From NCBI GenBank assembly GCA_002722175.1, contig PBKU01000035.1, positions 1-38,603 of the forward strand: a stretch of DNA of 38,603 bases, read 5' to 3'. The notes under the pieces were generated by a model. It searched no databases. It saw only the letters and a program-made list of their open reading frames with translations, and was not told the DNA's origin. Source of the stretch: Magnetovibrio sp. (lineage in GTDB: Bacteria; Pseudomonadota; Alphaproteobacteria; Rhodospirillales; Casp-alpha2). Numbering within the stretch: the stretch's first letter is position 1; each line of letters begins with the position of its first letter. Positions 13,291-21,572 of the stretch are shown piece after piece. Made by a program: the position numbers and the translations under genes.

Positions 13291-14508
13291 TCAGATAGGG
13301 CATTGAAATGAGCTTAAAACATCATTTAAGTTCTGCTGCATCATATACGTGCTGTTATTTAGATCGTAACAGGTGCCGCCAGTATCTGAGCAGATCTGAT
13401 CGTAATGGTATGAAGGGCTAAACACAAAAACAGGCGCATCAATGGCAACGCAAGCATCTGCAGCGCTCACCTCAGTGCAGGCTGGCTGCGTGTAGGACTG
13501 TGGTGGCTCATCTGCAAACATGACGAGCAGCTTCTTTGATCCCTCTGACCAGTTAAGGCCAAGACCACCATCACAGGATAGCTGCACAGCATCAAGTGTG
13601 CCCTCAAAGGATCCATAGTCCTGTGCGCTAAGCGCCGCAAGCAAGTCAGTGTATGGGCCAAAGTCAAGCTCAACGCTGACAGTGTTTTCTGGTGATGTTC
13701 CGCTTACGTGAACAAGTGCAAACTCGTATAGGGGTGAGCTAAACTGAGCAACGTATTGTTGCAGAGCGCTTTCAATCGTCCCAAGGTATTGACCAGCAGA
13801 TCCGCTGATGTCCCTGATCAGCACCATCTGCACTTTTTCCTGAATCGTTGCACCTTCATCAACAAGACCATCACAGTCCTCATCTAAGCCAGTGCACGCC
13901 TTTTCAACTTTTGGCCCCTGCGATGTGCAAAAGGGATCACCCTCAAGACAAAGCAGAACACCATAAGAACACTCGCCATAAAGCACGCTTTCAGGGGGTG
14001 CGTGTGGGTGATCGTAACATGGGATAAAAGATCCGTCTTCACCCCTGAGCACAGAGTCAACATCATCCACCTCCCCATCACAGTCATTGTCTAAACCATC
14101 GCAGCGTGTTTCTGTTGTCTCGTGGGTTTGCGGATAGTGGCAAGCAAAACCATCAGCGCCGTTGCAGCTCACGCTTGCCCACTTACAAACCCCATCGGTG
14201 AGGCACAGACCCTGCGCTCTTATTTGCTCTGGTGATCGATAAACCTCAAAAGGCCCATCAACAACACCATCACAGTCATTGTCTAAACCATCACAGCTGT
14301 GCTCGTAAATCTCTGACGGGCCAACGTCACCAACACACTCAAGCAGTGTGCAAGTGTCATCGTCGCTGTAAATTGGATCGCCTGCCTTGCAAACGCCAAC
14401 ACCTGCCTCACCATGATTGAAGGTGTAGCAGTCAGAAGGGCAGACACGTGTGAGCGCTGTGTTGTTGCAGGAGATCAAAAGAGGCAGTATGATGAGCACG
14501 CGCAGCAT
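13291..14508 (-). CDS. Lipoprotein with three MopE-type Ca motifs and a vWA-like domain
   Basis: 405 aa. Start ATG 14508 gives a lipoprotein signal (MLRVLIILPLLIS-C14). Three copies of the MopE-type putative metal-binding motif lie at about residues 72, 136 and 205: CDGLDNDCDG twice and CTGLDEDCDG, each a DxDxDG-like Ca loop held by Cys pairs. From about 226 comes VQMVLIRDISGSAG, a DxSxS MIDAS motif, so the C-terminal half is a von Willebrand A-type domain, ending with paired Cys. Such architecture is known from secreted proteins of Myxococcota and related bacteria. It is the last gene of the late leftward operon, one base after a smaller lipoprotein gene. Possible roles are virion adsorption aid, surface change or a late toxin-like factor; none is proven. 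Confidence 0.75.
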   Translation of the reverse strand: MLRVLIILPLLISCNNTALTRVCPSDCYTFNHGEAGVGVCKAGDPIYSDDDTCTLLECVGDVGPSEIYEHSCDGLDNDCDGVVDGPFEVYRSPEQIRAQGLCLTDGVCKWASVSCNGADGFACHYPQTHETTETRCDGLDNDCDGEVDDVDSVLRGEDGSFIPCYDHPHAPPESVLYGECSYGVLLCLEGDPFCTSQGPKVEKACTGLDEDCDGLVDEGATIQEKVQMVLIRDISGSAGQYLGTIESALQQYVAQFSSPLYEFALVHVSGTSPENTVSVELDFGPYTDLLAALSAQDYGSFEGTLDAVQLSCDGGLGLNWSEGSKKLLVMFADEPPQSYTQPACTEVSAADACVAIDAPVFVFSPSYHYDQICSDTGGTCYDLNNSTYMMQQNLNDVLSSFQCPI

Positions 14509-14509
14509 A

Positions 14510-14770
14510 TCACAAGAGCGTCCCTTTTTTCTTCTCTGGGGGTCTTGGGTTGGGGGGTAAGTCACAAAGAAAAGAAACCTTCTTCGTTGTTTTAGTGTTT
14601 TGATCTGTTGTGAAGTGCTGGCCAATGACTTGACCGTCTGGCCCGATCTGGTAGGTGGTTGTTTGACTTACAGTAGATACAATGTAGGTGTTTAGGCATA
14701 TAAAGCGATTGCCAGCGGCGCAGCTGTTCAAGGCCAAGGCCAAGATCAGGGCTGCTGCTGCCTGCTTCAT
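14510..14770 (-). CDS. Small lipoprotein, candidate outer spanin (Rz1-like)
   Basis: 86 aa. The start ATG at 14770 overlaps the amidase stop (ATGA); an upstream in-frame TTG is less likely. The signal KQAAAALILALALNS-C17 has a lipobox. The mature part is short (about 70 aa), polar, and ends in a proline/lysine-rich stretch (LPPNPRPPEKKK). A short Pro-rich lipoprotein directly behind the endolysin is where gammaproteobacterial phages keep Rz1. The match in topology and position is good, but it is longer than Rz1 and has no nested Rz. Confidence 0.55.
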   Translation of the reverse strand: MKQAAAALILALALNSCAAGNRFICLNTYIVSTVSQTTTYQIGPDGQVIGQHFTTDQNTKTTKKVSFLCDLPPNPRPPEKKKGTLL

Positions 14771-15396
14771 CCCCTTATAGATCCCCCTGCCTCTGGCCAA
14801 TCGCAAAAGGCTGATGTTGGATCGTGTTGTCTTCTGCCGTTGATCATATCATCCACTTCCTTGGCACAGATGCCCTGAAGAATCGCACTAAAGAGCGCTT
14901 TCTTTCCGATACCACTTTGACCGATCACAAGGTCTTGCTTGTTCGTTGAGAAGAACAATTCCACCAGCACAGCGGTGGTATGGTCATGCGGCGCAAGCAC
15001 ATTGTATGCTTGCTTTGTCCATCCTTCCGGCTTTGCGGTGACGGATCCACGCTTCATTCTAAGGGGTTTAGGTGCAGCCTTCATGATGGCATTGCCTATA
15101 AACTCACCACGCTTGTCAGCGTTAAACGCGAGCAACCCAGAAACGTCAGCCCTGTGGTGTGCGTTGACGTGGATAACAAGCACCAGATCGGCACCTGCTG
15201 CCTTGCTCATCTTTCCTCTTTCTCCAAGAGTAAGATACTTATCCACGCTCCGACAGAGCTTTACCTCTTCAAAAAGAGGAGAAAGAAAACGCTCAAGGTC
15301 TTTGCAGAATTTTAATAGATAATCTTTCTCACACTCGAGGCCAACGCTGCAGCCCTGATTCTTGCCGCCATGACCAACATCAATAAACAAGACCAT
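14767..15396 (-). CDS. N-acetylmuramoyl-L-alanine amidase (Amidase_3), endolysin
   Basis: 209 aa from ATG 15396 (an in-frame TTG lies two codons upstream). Amidase_3 motifs: IDVGHGG with zinc ligand H9, GLECE with E21/E23, VIHVNAHH with H76, and catalytic VLVELFF with E146. It cleaves the bond between muramic acid and the stem peptide. There is no signal peptide, so it needs a holin for access to the wall. No separate cell-wall-binding domain is visible; the C-terminal 45 residues are of unknown role. It stands alone after a hairpin cluster and is coupled by ATGA to the small lipoprotein gene, forming the last lysis/lipoprotein group of the late region. Confidence 0.9.
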   Translation of the reverse strand: MVLFIDVGHGGKNQGCSVGLECEKDYLLKFCKDLERFLSPLFEEVKLCRSVDKYLTLGERGKMSKAAGADLVLVIHVNAHHRADVSGLLAFNADKRGEFIGNAIMKAAPKPLRMKRGSVTAKPEGWTKQAYNVLAPHDHTTAVLVELFFSTNKQDLVIGQSGIGKKALFSAILQGICAKEVDDMINGRRQHDPTSAFCDWPEAGGSIRG

Positions 15397-15483
15397 GGCC
15401 AACCATCATCAAAGACCAAACAATTAAAGATATGGCGGTGAGTGTGTCAAAAAATAGATCAAACATTCTGCGAACACCTTGAG

Positions 15484-15561
15484 TGAGTGCCTCAGCAGTA
15501 TTTCGCACTGAGGCACTCAAGGGGGGCACGGGTCAAGCCCGTGCTGCACCTTGGGGGGTGC
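15484..15561 (-). terminator. Cluster of three hairpins after the fibre gene
   Basis: Three inverted repeats follow the fibre stop: GCACC/GGTGC (15546-15561), GCACGGG/CCCGTGC (15526-15544, loop 5) and a 12-bp stem TGAGTGCCTCAG/CTGAGGCACTCA (15484-15519). None has a clean U tract on either strand, so a plain intrinsic terminator is not certain. They may stop or process the late transcript before the amidase gene. Confidence 0.5.
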
Positions 15562-15566
15562 GTATT

Positions 15567-18500
15567 TTAGAACCGCTCAGCATATTTGATGCTGACAACT
15601 GGATTGCTTACAGCTGCACCAGTCGGCTCAAAGCGTACTTGCATTCTGTCACCAGACGCGGGGCTGATGTTTAAATCAAACACGCCAGAGCTGGATCCAC
15701 TTGGAACTGTTACGGTATGAATCACAGCCGATCCGCTTGCTGGTTGATGCTCAACATGAACCTTGAGATCTCCAGAGCATGCAGCGCTAAGCTGTACACC
15801 CACCTTATAGACCTTCGCGTCATGCATAAACACTTCACTGCTTTGATTCATTGGGATGCCAGCAGTTTGCTCTGCATATTGATTGCCAACGATGCCGCGC
15901 AAACCACAACTCATTGTCATACGCTCAGAGCTGAGCTGAGCACCTGAGTCTGTTACGCGCAACTGGTCTGCAACTCTTTGCAGTGCCAGTGCATCAATAG
16001 CTGACTCATTTGCGTCTGCCTTTGTCTGTGCGTCTGCAGCTGCTTGAGCGTTGGCAGCTTCTGCGATCAAAGCCCTCTGCTTTTCTATGTCAACTTTTTT
16101 GTCAACACTTGTTGGGATGCTGGTGTCACCATTAAGCACAGCGATTGCTGCCAAGTTTGCAGCTGCTGCTGCAGCGTTGGCATCTCGCTCTGCCTGTGTG
16201 GCTGACTTCTCTGTGTTGTAGGCAGATATATGATTGTTTAAATCTTGAACAATGCCAGCATCAGCTTGCTCTCTGAGCAGTCGCTCTGCCTTGACCTTAC
16301 CGTCAACAGATGAAGCGTTTGCATCACTGTCATTTAAAACAGCAATTGCAGCCTCTGCCTCTTCAGCCATCTTGATCAATGACCCTGCGCCTGCGTCAGC
16401 GAGGCCCAGCGCAGCCTTGTAAGCTGCAACGCCTCCGCTTGAAGCGGCACCGCTTGTCATGTCTCGGCCAAAGATTGCCAAGGCACCCAGAGCTGTGTTT
16501 GTGGCTTCGCCTTCCATGTATTGCAGTGCATTTGTGAAGTTGAAGGCACCGTATAAGCTGGCTAGGTTGCCACCTGGAGCGGTCATGTTGACTTGAGCCT
16601 GCTCAAGGTCATCAATGCGATCGTTGACATCCGTGTCTGCCTGAGATCTGATCGCTGCCTCTGCTGCAACTTTCTGCGTAACAGAATCAACGCCACCAAC
16701 AGATGCCGATCCAGAAAGCAGTGCTTCTGCAGCAGTCATGCGTGGGAGCAAATCATCTTCAATCAATCCCTGTGCGCTTGGGTTCAATGTGTCACCAAGC
16801 CAGTCTTGGATCTCTTTGAAAGAGTCAAGGGCACCGTCTGCGCCTTGCAGAATGCTGTCAAGCCTTCCGCGCTCAGTGCTGATCTCAGATTGCATCTGCT
16901 CCTTGACACCAAGCAACGATTTATCAAGCTGACCAGCTACCGCTGCCCCTTCGATAATATCCAAGCGACCATCCAAAAGACCATCGGCTGCTGCTCTGTC
17001 TCCTGCCTCGGCGGCCACCTGTCCAGCAACAGATGCAGGGTTTGACGATGGAGCGTTTAGGGTTGCGATGCTTGCGGCATTGCTTGAGATGTCTGAACCC
17101 TGAGTTGTATTTACACTTTCTATTGCAGAAATATCACCAGCGTTGACTGCAATGGCTGCAGAGTTGTCGGAAACATCCTTGGTCAACCCGCTTGAGGCGT
17201 TACCGATCACACCAGTGAGGGCTGGGATATTTGTGTCAACTGCGCCAGCAAAATCACCCCAGCGACTTGCAAAAGTTGGAGCCACGGCTGCAACAGTCGC
17301 GCCGCTTGGATCATCCATAAGTGCATCAAGCAAGCCATCAACTGCAGCTAAAGCTGACTCTGCAGTGTTTGCGGATGTGCTGATCTTTTGGAAGCTTCCA
17401 GCACCAGCGATCTGGATCTTGTCAGCGCTGTGTGTGCCTGCAGAGCTGTGTGTGCTTATGGCGCTGGCATTTGCTGCAATGTCTGCGTCATTGCTTTGGA
17501 TCGCTGCCGCGTTTGCTGCAATGTCAGTGTCATTTGATCCTATATCGGCGGCATTGGTTGCAATGCTTGCAGTGTGTGCCGCTGTCAATGTCTCAAGTGC
17601 ATCAATGTCAGCTTCACTCTGGGCCTTGTGCGCCTCTAACCCGTCTAGGTTGGCTTTAACGTCTGCATATGATGGCAGAGACAAAGATCCCGCTTCAATG
17701 CTTGCTATGGATGCGCTTGCCGCAGTAAGAGCTGCAGCCTTAACGTGATCCTCTTCAAATTGAGCAACTACAAGCTCTTCACCGTCATAGGCTGGCTCAC
17801 CACCTGCTTGACGTGCTGAGTCTGTTTGAAAAGAGTCACTGGAGTCTAATCGATACGAAAGCACGCCTTGCGATATTGCAGTCCTTAATGATAGCGATCT
17901 GCGTATATCTTCAGGCTCAAAGGGCAATGCTGGATCGCTCTCTGAACTTGCAAGGGCAAGCTCTTCACCGTTTTTGACCAGTAAACCAAGATCGCTTATG
18001 AGCTGATCGATTCCGCTTGTGTTTTTAACTTCTAATAGCATTTCATCTCCACTAAATGCGGGGGCACTGCCGCCGCTTGATTGATCGAGGGCATCGCCCC
18101 AATCGTTGCCGAATAATTCCGAACTATAAAAATCTGGACTAGAGAAGTCGTCCGGAACGACTTTCTTGTCATCAGTCCACTCTGACGCGCTGAACAATTC
18201 AAAGTGTGAGGCACTAGGGCTGCTGAAGTCATCAGGCACAACCTTTTTATCGTCAACCCATTCTGATGCGCTAAACAATTCAAAGTGTGAGGCACTAGGA
18301 TTGCTGAAGTCATCAGGCACGACTTTCTTGTCATCAGTCCACTCTGATGCGCTAAACAATTCAACGAATGATGCATCTGGGGTCAGAAAGCTGTTTGCAC
18401 TGACCACGCTCCCTGAGAAAAGTGATTCTGATGGATCAATAAACCCAAAAGATCCAGAGTCAACAACAAAGTCATGACTGTTGCCGCTTTGATCTGCACC

Positions 18501-19262
18501 CAGTGTGCTCGTGTCACCGGCACCGTCACCCATGCGACTCCACAAGGATATGTTGGATGACACAGAAGAGGCTGCAAGATCATAGGTTGCCCGAATTTCT
18601 GCGGCTTCTGTGTCGCTGAGCGCCTTGTCGAAGATGACAACCTCGTCAATGTCTGCATTGTCTGCAGTCCATCCACCTTCAAACTGTGGTGGCTGCGCGT
18701 CATTGTATGGGTTTGTGAAAGCAGCAAGGTGTGCGCCGTTTTTTGCGGTGCCCGATGCCATACCGTACTGCAAAAATGCATAGGTTGGATTTGCAGCTGC
18801 AAGCTCTGCCATGTAATTGTATCCGTCACAGAGAAGCTGATTGACCCAAGTGCCGCCAAGGTTGAGGTTGCGCAACACGATGTGGTGCCAGTCACCATCA
18901 AACGGATCAGGCTGTGCTGCATACATTGCCGGAGGCGCATAGTCAGAACTTACGGGTGCAAAGTTGTCATAAGTCCCGTCACCAACATTAAAGATCATCA
19001 CCGCATTGTTTGACGGATACGGTTGCGATCCGTGTTGGTATGCAAACACCTGAAATTCTATAGGGTTGGGGTTAACCATTCTCTTAGACAAAAGCGCCCT
19101 ATCAAGCTCACCCCAGCTGTCAGATGTGTTTCGTTTTGGATCGGTGCACCTGTACCAGAATGCAAGCGTCCATTCCTGATCCGGCTCAAGCATGCCAGAG
19201 GTGTTCTTAAAATACCCCCTGACACTGCCGTCTGCTGCTAGTTTTTTGAGGTTGTCAGCCAT
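15567..19262 (-). CDS. Large tail fibre / receptor-binding protein with LamG domain
   Basis: 1231 aa. Residues about 10-235 form a LamG/concanavalin-like sugar-binding domain (EWTLAFWYRC, DWHHIVLRNLN, DEVVIFDKALSDTEAAEI). Next come three perfect-length 27-aa repeats (ELFSASEW...DDKKVVPDDF), then long Ala/Asn/Asp-rich trimeric coiled-coil segments (DIAANAAAIQSNDADIAAN; repeated VxAEA-x-RAAAD units). A beta-rich C-terminal domain (about 1130-1231) ends with KYAERF. Start ATG has AGGAG eight bases upstream. It is probably the elongated side or tip fibre that contacts the host surface. The order, sugar-binding domain first, is unusual because fibres normally carry the receptor domain at the C terminus. 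Confidence 0.75.
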   Translation of the reverse strand: MADNLKKLAADGSVRGYFKNTSGMLEPDQEWTLAFWYRCTDPKRNTSDSWGELDRALLSKRMVNPNPIEFQVFAYQHGSQPYPSNNAVMIFNVGDGTYDNFAPVSSDYAPPAMYAAQPDPFDGDWHHIVLRNLNLGGTWVNQLLCDGYNYMAELAAANPTYAFLQYGMASGTAKNGAHLAAFTNPYNDAQPPQFEGGWTADNADIDEVVIFDKALSDTEAAEIRATYDLAASSVSSNISLWSRMGDGAGDTSTLGADQSGNSHDFVVDSGSFGFIDPSESLFSGSVVSANSFLTPDASFVELFSASEWTDDKKVVPDDFSNPSASHFELFSASEWVDDKKVVPDDFSSPSASHFELFSASEWTDDKKVVPDDFSSPDFYSSELFGNDWGDALDQSSGGSAPAFSGDEMLLEVKNTSGIDQLISDLGLLVKNGEELALASSESDPALPFEPEDIRRSLSLRTAISQGVLSYRLDSSDSFQTDSARQAGGEPAYDGEELVVAQFEEDHVKAAALTAASASIASIEAGSLSLPSYADVKANLDGLEAHKAQSEADIDALETLTAAHTASIATNAADIGSNDTDIAANAAAIQSNDADIAANASAISTHSSAGTHSADKIQIAGAGSFQKISTSANTAESALAAVDGLLDALMDDPSGATVAAVAPTFASRWGDFAGAVDTNIPALTGVIGNASSGLTKDVSDNSAAIAVNAGDISAIESVNTTQGSDISSNAASIATLNAPSSNPASVAGQVAAEAGDRAAADGLLDGRLDIIEGAAVAGQLDKSLLGVKEQMQSEISTERGRLDSILQGADGALDSFKEIQDWLGDTLNPSAQGLIEDDLLPRMTAAEALLSGSASVGGVDSVTQKVAAEAAIRSQADTDVNDRIDDLEQAQVNMTAPGGNLASLYGAFNFTNALQYMEGEATNTALGALAIFGRDMTSGAASSGGVAAYKAALGLADAGAGSLIKMAEEAEAAIAVLNDSDANASSVDGKVKAERLLREQADAGIVQDLNNHISAYNTEKSATQAERDANAAAAAANLAAIAVLNGDTSIPTSVDKKVDIEKQRALIAEAANAQAAADAQTKADANESAIDALALQRVADQLRVTDSGAQLSSERMTMSCGLRGIVGNQYAEQTAGIPMNQSSEVFMHDAKVYKVGVQLSAACSGDLKVHVEHQPASGSAVIHTVTVPSGSSSGVFDLNISPASGDRMQVRFEPTGAAVSNPVVSIKYAERF
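18120..18362 (-). repeat. 81-bp tandem repeats (three units) within the fibre gene
   Basis: Units 18282-18362, 18201-18281 and 18120-18200 each encode the 27-residue motif beginning ELFSASEW. A decayed fourth begins at 18119 (ELFGNDW). The exact 81-bp period keeps the frame. Copy number may vary between isolates by recombination or slippage. Confidence 0.95.
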
Positions 19263-19286
19263 CTCATAAACTCCTAGAAGATATAA

Positions 19287-20165
19287 TTATATGGCTGTGG
19301 TGTCGTTCACTACTCGCGCCTCAAATCGGCCTACACTTACCTTTGAGGTAATTGAGTCATTTGAGTTGTTATCAGCTGAATTTTCCATCTCACGAAACCC
19401 AAAGCCAAGGACAGCGCCAGCGCCGTTGATAGGATCCCGCTCGGTGCTGTTTGACCAGTCGTTCCCATCGCTGTTGTTTGGATCACTCATGTCATGCGTT
19501 GTGCCATTATTGTGCTTGTCAAAGACTTCAGACTTAAGCTTCGTGACTTCGTTTGATGCGCATTTTGATGGATCGTCCCAGTCTGCCTCTGAAAGATTAA
19601 CAACGTTCTTTTTGGACACATAGATCTTGATCTTTACCTTTTCCATGCCGTTCTCTGTGTATGGGGTATAAGAGATCCGCATTGCCTGCTTGTCACCGGT
19701 AGCGCTGAGCTTGCTGTCTTGGCCTCCGGGCATTTCACAATTGATCCACTGCTGGTTGCCTGACAGCTCCAGATATGCGGCGTTGTCTTGCAGCTTCTTA
19801 TATAGCGCCAGACCGAACTCTTTTTCGTGCAGGCCCGTGGTGTTGCTGTTGTGTCTCGGCAAAGCCATGTGGCCCTGCATATCTGCAAGATCTGCTTGCA
19901 CGAAAAGCACCGCTTTTGCTGTGCCTGCATTTTGCGTCCTTTCGACTTCAAAGCGCAAGTCAACTGCATCATTTTCAAGATTGACGCACCCAAGGGCGGG
20001 GTTTGTTAATGCATAATACTGGGCGTTCTTATGGCGTGCGCCGGGATAGGGCAGCGTAGAAAACACACGCGCATCAGTTGCGCCTGTGACCCATGTTGAC
20101 CCCTTGCTTATCGAATATCCTGCATCAGTTGCTGGGCTTAATTTTGTAAAGTCCGATTGTGCCAT
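19287..20165 (-). CDS. Putative virion (tail-associated) structural protein
   Basis: 292 aa, ATG with AGGAG eight bases upstream; no family recognised. It looks like a single beta-rich globular domain with strands such as AVDLRFEVERTQN, KAVLFVQADLAD and VKIKIYVSKKNVV. An Asn/Asp-rich loop (NNGTTHDMSDPNNSDGNDW) could bind calcium. The overall look is that of a jelly-roll or carbohydrate-binding module. It lies in the fibre block between two unknown virion genes and the LamG fibre, so a baseplate or fibre accessory role is likely. Confidence 0.5.
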   Translation of the reverse strand: MAQSDFTKLSPATDAGYSISKGSTWVTGATDARVFSTLPYPGARHKNAQYYALTNPALGCVNLENDAVDLRFEVERTQNAGTAKAVLFVQADLADMQGHMALPRHNSNTTGLHEKEFGLALYKKLQDNAAYLELSGNQQWINCEMPGGQDSKLSATGDKQAMRISYTPYTENGMEKVKIKIYVSKKNVVNLSEADWDDPSKCASNEVTKLKSEVFDKHNNGTTHDMSDPNNSDGNDWSNSTERDPINGAGAVLGFGFREMENSADNNSNDSITSKVSVGRFEARVVNDTTAI

Positions 20166-20183
20166 TGTTTAAATCTCCTAAAT

Positions 20184-20246
20184 TTATTTTTTAAAACCGT
20201 GTTTTTTTGTATCGCCTTGCTTCTCTGCAAAATCCTGCTCTGTCAT
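20184..20246 (-). CDS. Possible 20-residue peptide
   Basis: ATG 20246 is preceded by AAGGGTAAGAGAA, a good ribosome-binding site, and opens 20 codons (starting MTEQDFAEKQ) rich in Lys. It lies in the gap between two virion genes. It may be a leader peptide that couples translation, or may not be made at all. Confidence 0.3.
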   Translation of the reverse strand: MTEQDFAEKQGDTKKHGFKK

Positions 20247-20251
20247 TTCTC

Positions 20252-20833
20252 TTACCCTTGCCACGCAAATTCAAGATCAACCATTGGGCTGTTGACGTAC
20301 TCAACTGAGTCGATGAACACTGACACAGCTGTTGATGCTGAAACCGTTGCGTTTAAGTCATTTGCAGAGATTGAAAGCGTGCCCTGTGGCACGTCAATCT
20401 GGTGCAGCGTGCTGCCTGCATTGTCTTTGATCATCACAGATGAGGCTGCAGTTGTTGGCTCAGCATATGAAATGCTTGCGCCCACAAGGCACGCCTGCTG
20501 CTGTGTTTTAAAGCTATTTCTATTGCTTAATATGTTATCGAATTTTAAAAAGATGTTTTTTGCTGCACCATCTCTCTGTGCGCTCATATGGTGGCGCGAT
20601 ATGCTCAGCAGCTTGCCCCTTGTGCCGTCTTTGATTGCTGGCCCGATGTCCTCATGGTTGACAACCCTGCCGTTTGCAAGGCCTGCAACATTTGTGACCT
20701 GCGTTGGGGAAAGAACAAGCACACCTGTCTGAGCTTGAGCCTGAGGCACAGCCTGAGGCACAACAGACAAAGACACTGAAGTTGCGCCGCTTAATGAAAC
20801 GTGACTTGATGTCTCATTGATAACGATACTCAC
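20252..20833 (-). CDS. Hypothetical virion protein
   Basis: 193 aa, ATGA-coupled to the Ig-like protein gene upstream. It starts with a Ser/Val-rich beta region (SSHVSLSGATSVSLSVVPQA), includes a hydrophilic middle, and ends with an Ig- or jelly-roll-like beta domain (SSVMIKDNAGSTLHQIDV, SAVSVFIDSVEYVN region). No family recognised. Context (baseplate/fibre block) suggests a tail tip component. Confidence 0.5.
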   Translation of the reverse strand: MSIVINETSSHVSLSGATSVSLSVVPQAVPQAQAQTGVLVLSPTQVTNVAGLANGRVVNHEDIGPAIKDGTRGKLLSISRHHMSAQRDGAAKNIFLKFDNILSNRNSFKTQQQACLVGASISYAEPTTAASSVMIKDNAGSTLHQIDVPQGTLSISANDLNATVSASTAVSVFIDSVEYVNSPMVDLEFAWQG

Positions 20834-21117
20834 TGAATCTTGCCTTCCACAACAACATTGATCCCGCTAAGGGTTTGTTTATCCTGTCCATCAATGATCT
20901 CGATCTGCATTGGCCAGCGTCCTTGCTGCAAGTCACCAGCAGCCCAGTCAACCCTGATCTCACCTGTTCCTGCGTTGGTTACCGTCGCGGTTTTGATGAG
21001 CGGTGTCGAATAACCGATCAGCACATTGACAGTTGAGCTTGCAAGATCTCGATCAAGGCTTGCGGTCATTGCTGGCAGCGTGTCACCCGCTGTGAAAACT
21101 AATGCTTTCTTAATCAT
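20830..21117 (-). CDS. Ig-like / BppU N-terminal-type baseplate protein
   Basis: 95 aa. The pattern F-x-AGDTLPAMTASLDRD...STVNVLIGYST, then GEIRVDWAAGDLQQGRWPMQIEI, closely follows the N-terminal domain of the BppU baseplate family (GDT-x-P, then G-x(n)-W...GD...G-x-Y/W). Only this single domain is present. The ATG directly abuts the stop of the -1 frame extension of the holin gene. It may attach fibres to the tail tip. Confidence 0.5.
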   Translation of the reverse strand: MIKKALVFTAGDTLPAMTASLDRDLASSTVNVLIGYSTPLIKTATVTNAGTGEIRVDWAAGDLQQGRWPMQIEIIDGQDKQTLSGINVVVEGKIQ

Positions 21118-21572
21118 TTAAAACGTCCATCGTATTCCACCATCAACACCAAAAACTGGCTCTTTGTTTACCAAGTCCCACGCTGCCCATGTGTCAGTAT
21201 AAGCACTAAGGCCCCCAACAAGCTGCCGCTCAACCTCAACAAAGCCTCCTGCTTTTTTGCTTTCAGCAAAGAAGCCTGACTTTAAGCTGATGGCTTTTTT
21301 TCTGAAAGCTCAGCCCTGCCCTGCATCATTGATGCAATTGTTAGAGCTTCTCTCTTTTGTTCTGCGCCCTTTTGCATAGTGCGTGCCGCGCTATAACCAA
21401 GCGATGAAAGAACTGCGCCTACAACAGCGACAACAGAAACCCACAGCGGTGATGTGACAGCGCCGGATGCCTGCAGCATTTCAACGCAGTAGGCGGCAAC
21501 TGGCAGAATCACGCTTGTGATCACGCTTGCTTTTGCAAGTTTGTATTCTGTTGTTTTGCTTCCCTCTTTCAT
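21118..21572 (-). CDS. Candidate frameshifted holin product (holin-beta extension)
   Basis: Reading the holin frame to Lys93 and then slipping back one base at the A_AAA_AAG site (21294-21300) continues into an open frame of 58 codons that ends at 21118, giving about 151 aa. The extension has no ATG, GTG or TTG near its start, so independent initiation is unlikely. It looks like antiparallel beta strands (GFVEVERQLVGGLSAYTDTW...FGVDGGIRWTF) ending in Phe, as outer-membrane barrel strands do. Its stop touches the next gene's ATG. Alternatives: a one-base indel in the A7 run (mutation or assembly error). Not proven. Confidence 0.5.
21282..21572 (-). CDS. Putative holin, two transmembrane segments
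   Basis: 96 aa in the zero frame. Basic N terminus, TM1 about 17-34 (SVITSVILPVAAYCVEML), TM2 about 42-58 (PLWVSVVAVVGAVLSSLGY), then a charged C-terminal tail with Lys and Glu. This matches class II-like phage holins in size and topology. It would open the membrane for the amidase, which has no signal peptide. Its ATG overlaps the stop of the upstream spanin-like gene (ATGA). The gene ends with a slippery A7 run ten bases before its stop. Confidence 0.65.
   Translation of the reverse strand: MKEGSKTTEYKLAKASVITSVILPVAAYCVEMLQASGAVTSPLWVSVVAVVGAVLSSLGYSAARTMQKGAEQKREALTIASMMQGRAELSEKKPSA
21294..21300 (-). promoter_or_regulatory. Candidate -1 frameshift site A_AAA_AAG in the holin gene
   Basis: The zero frame reads GAA AAA AAG CCA, so the heptamer A_AAA_AAG is in the right phase for -1 slippage (the E. 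coli dnaX heptamer). An internal ribosome-binding-like AGGG lies about 12 bases upstream. An 11-bp hairpin with one mismatch (GCTTCTTTGCT / AGCAAAAAAGC, loop GAA) starts about 18 bases downstream. Confidence 0.5.

Noticed and set aside
17143..17748. 201-codon plus-strand frame opposite the fibre gene
   Set aside because: Low-complexity Ala/Ser/Val mirror of a coiled-coil region; no credible start signal.
18120..18362. CRISPR-like array
   Set aside because: The repeats are contiguous, 81 bp, without spacers, and in frame with the fibre gene.
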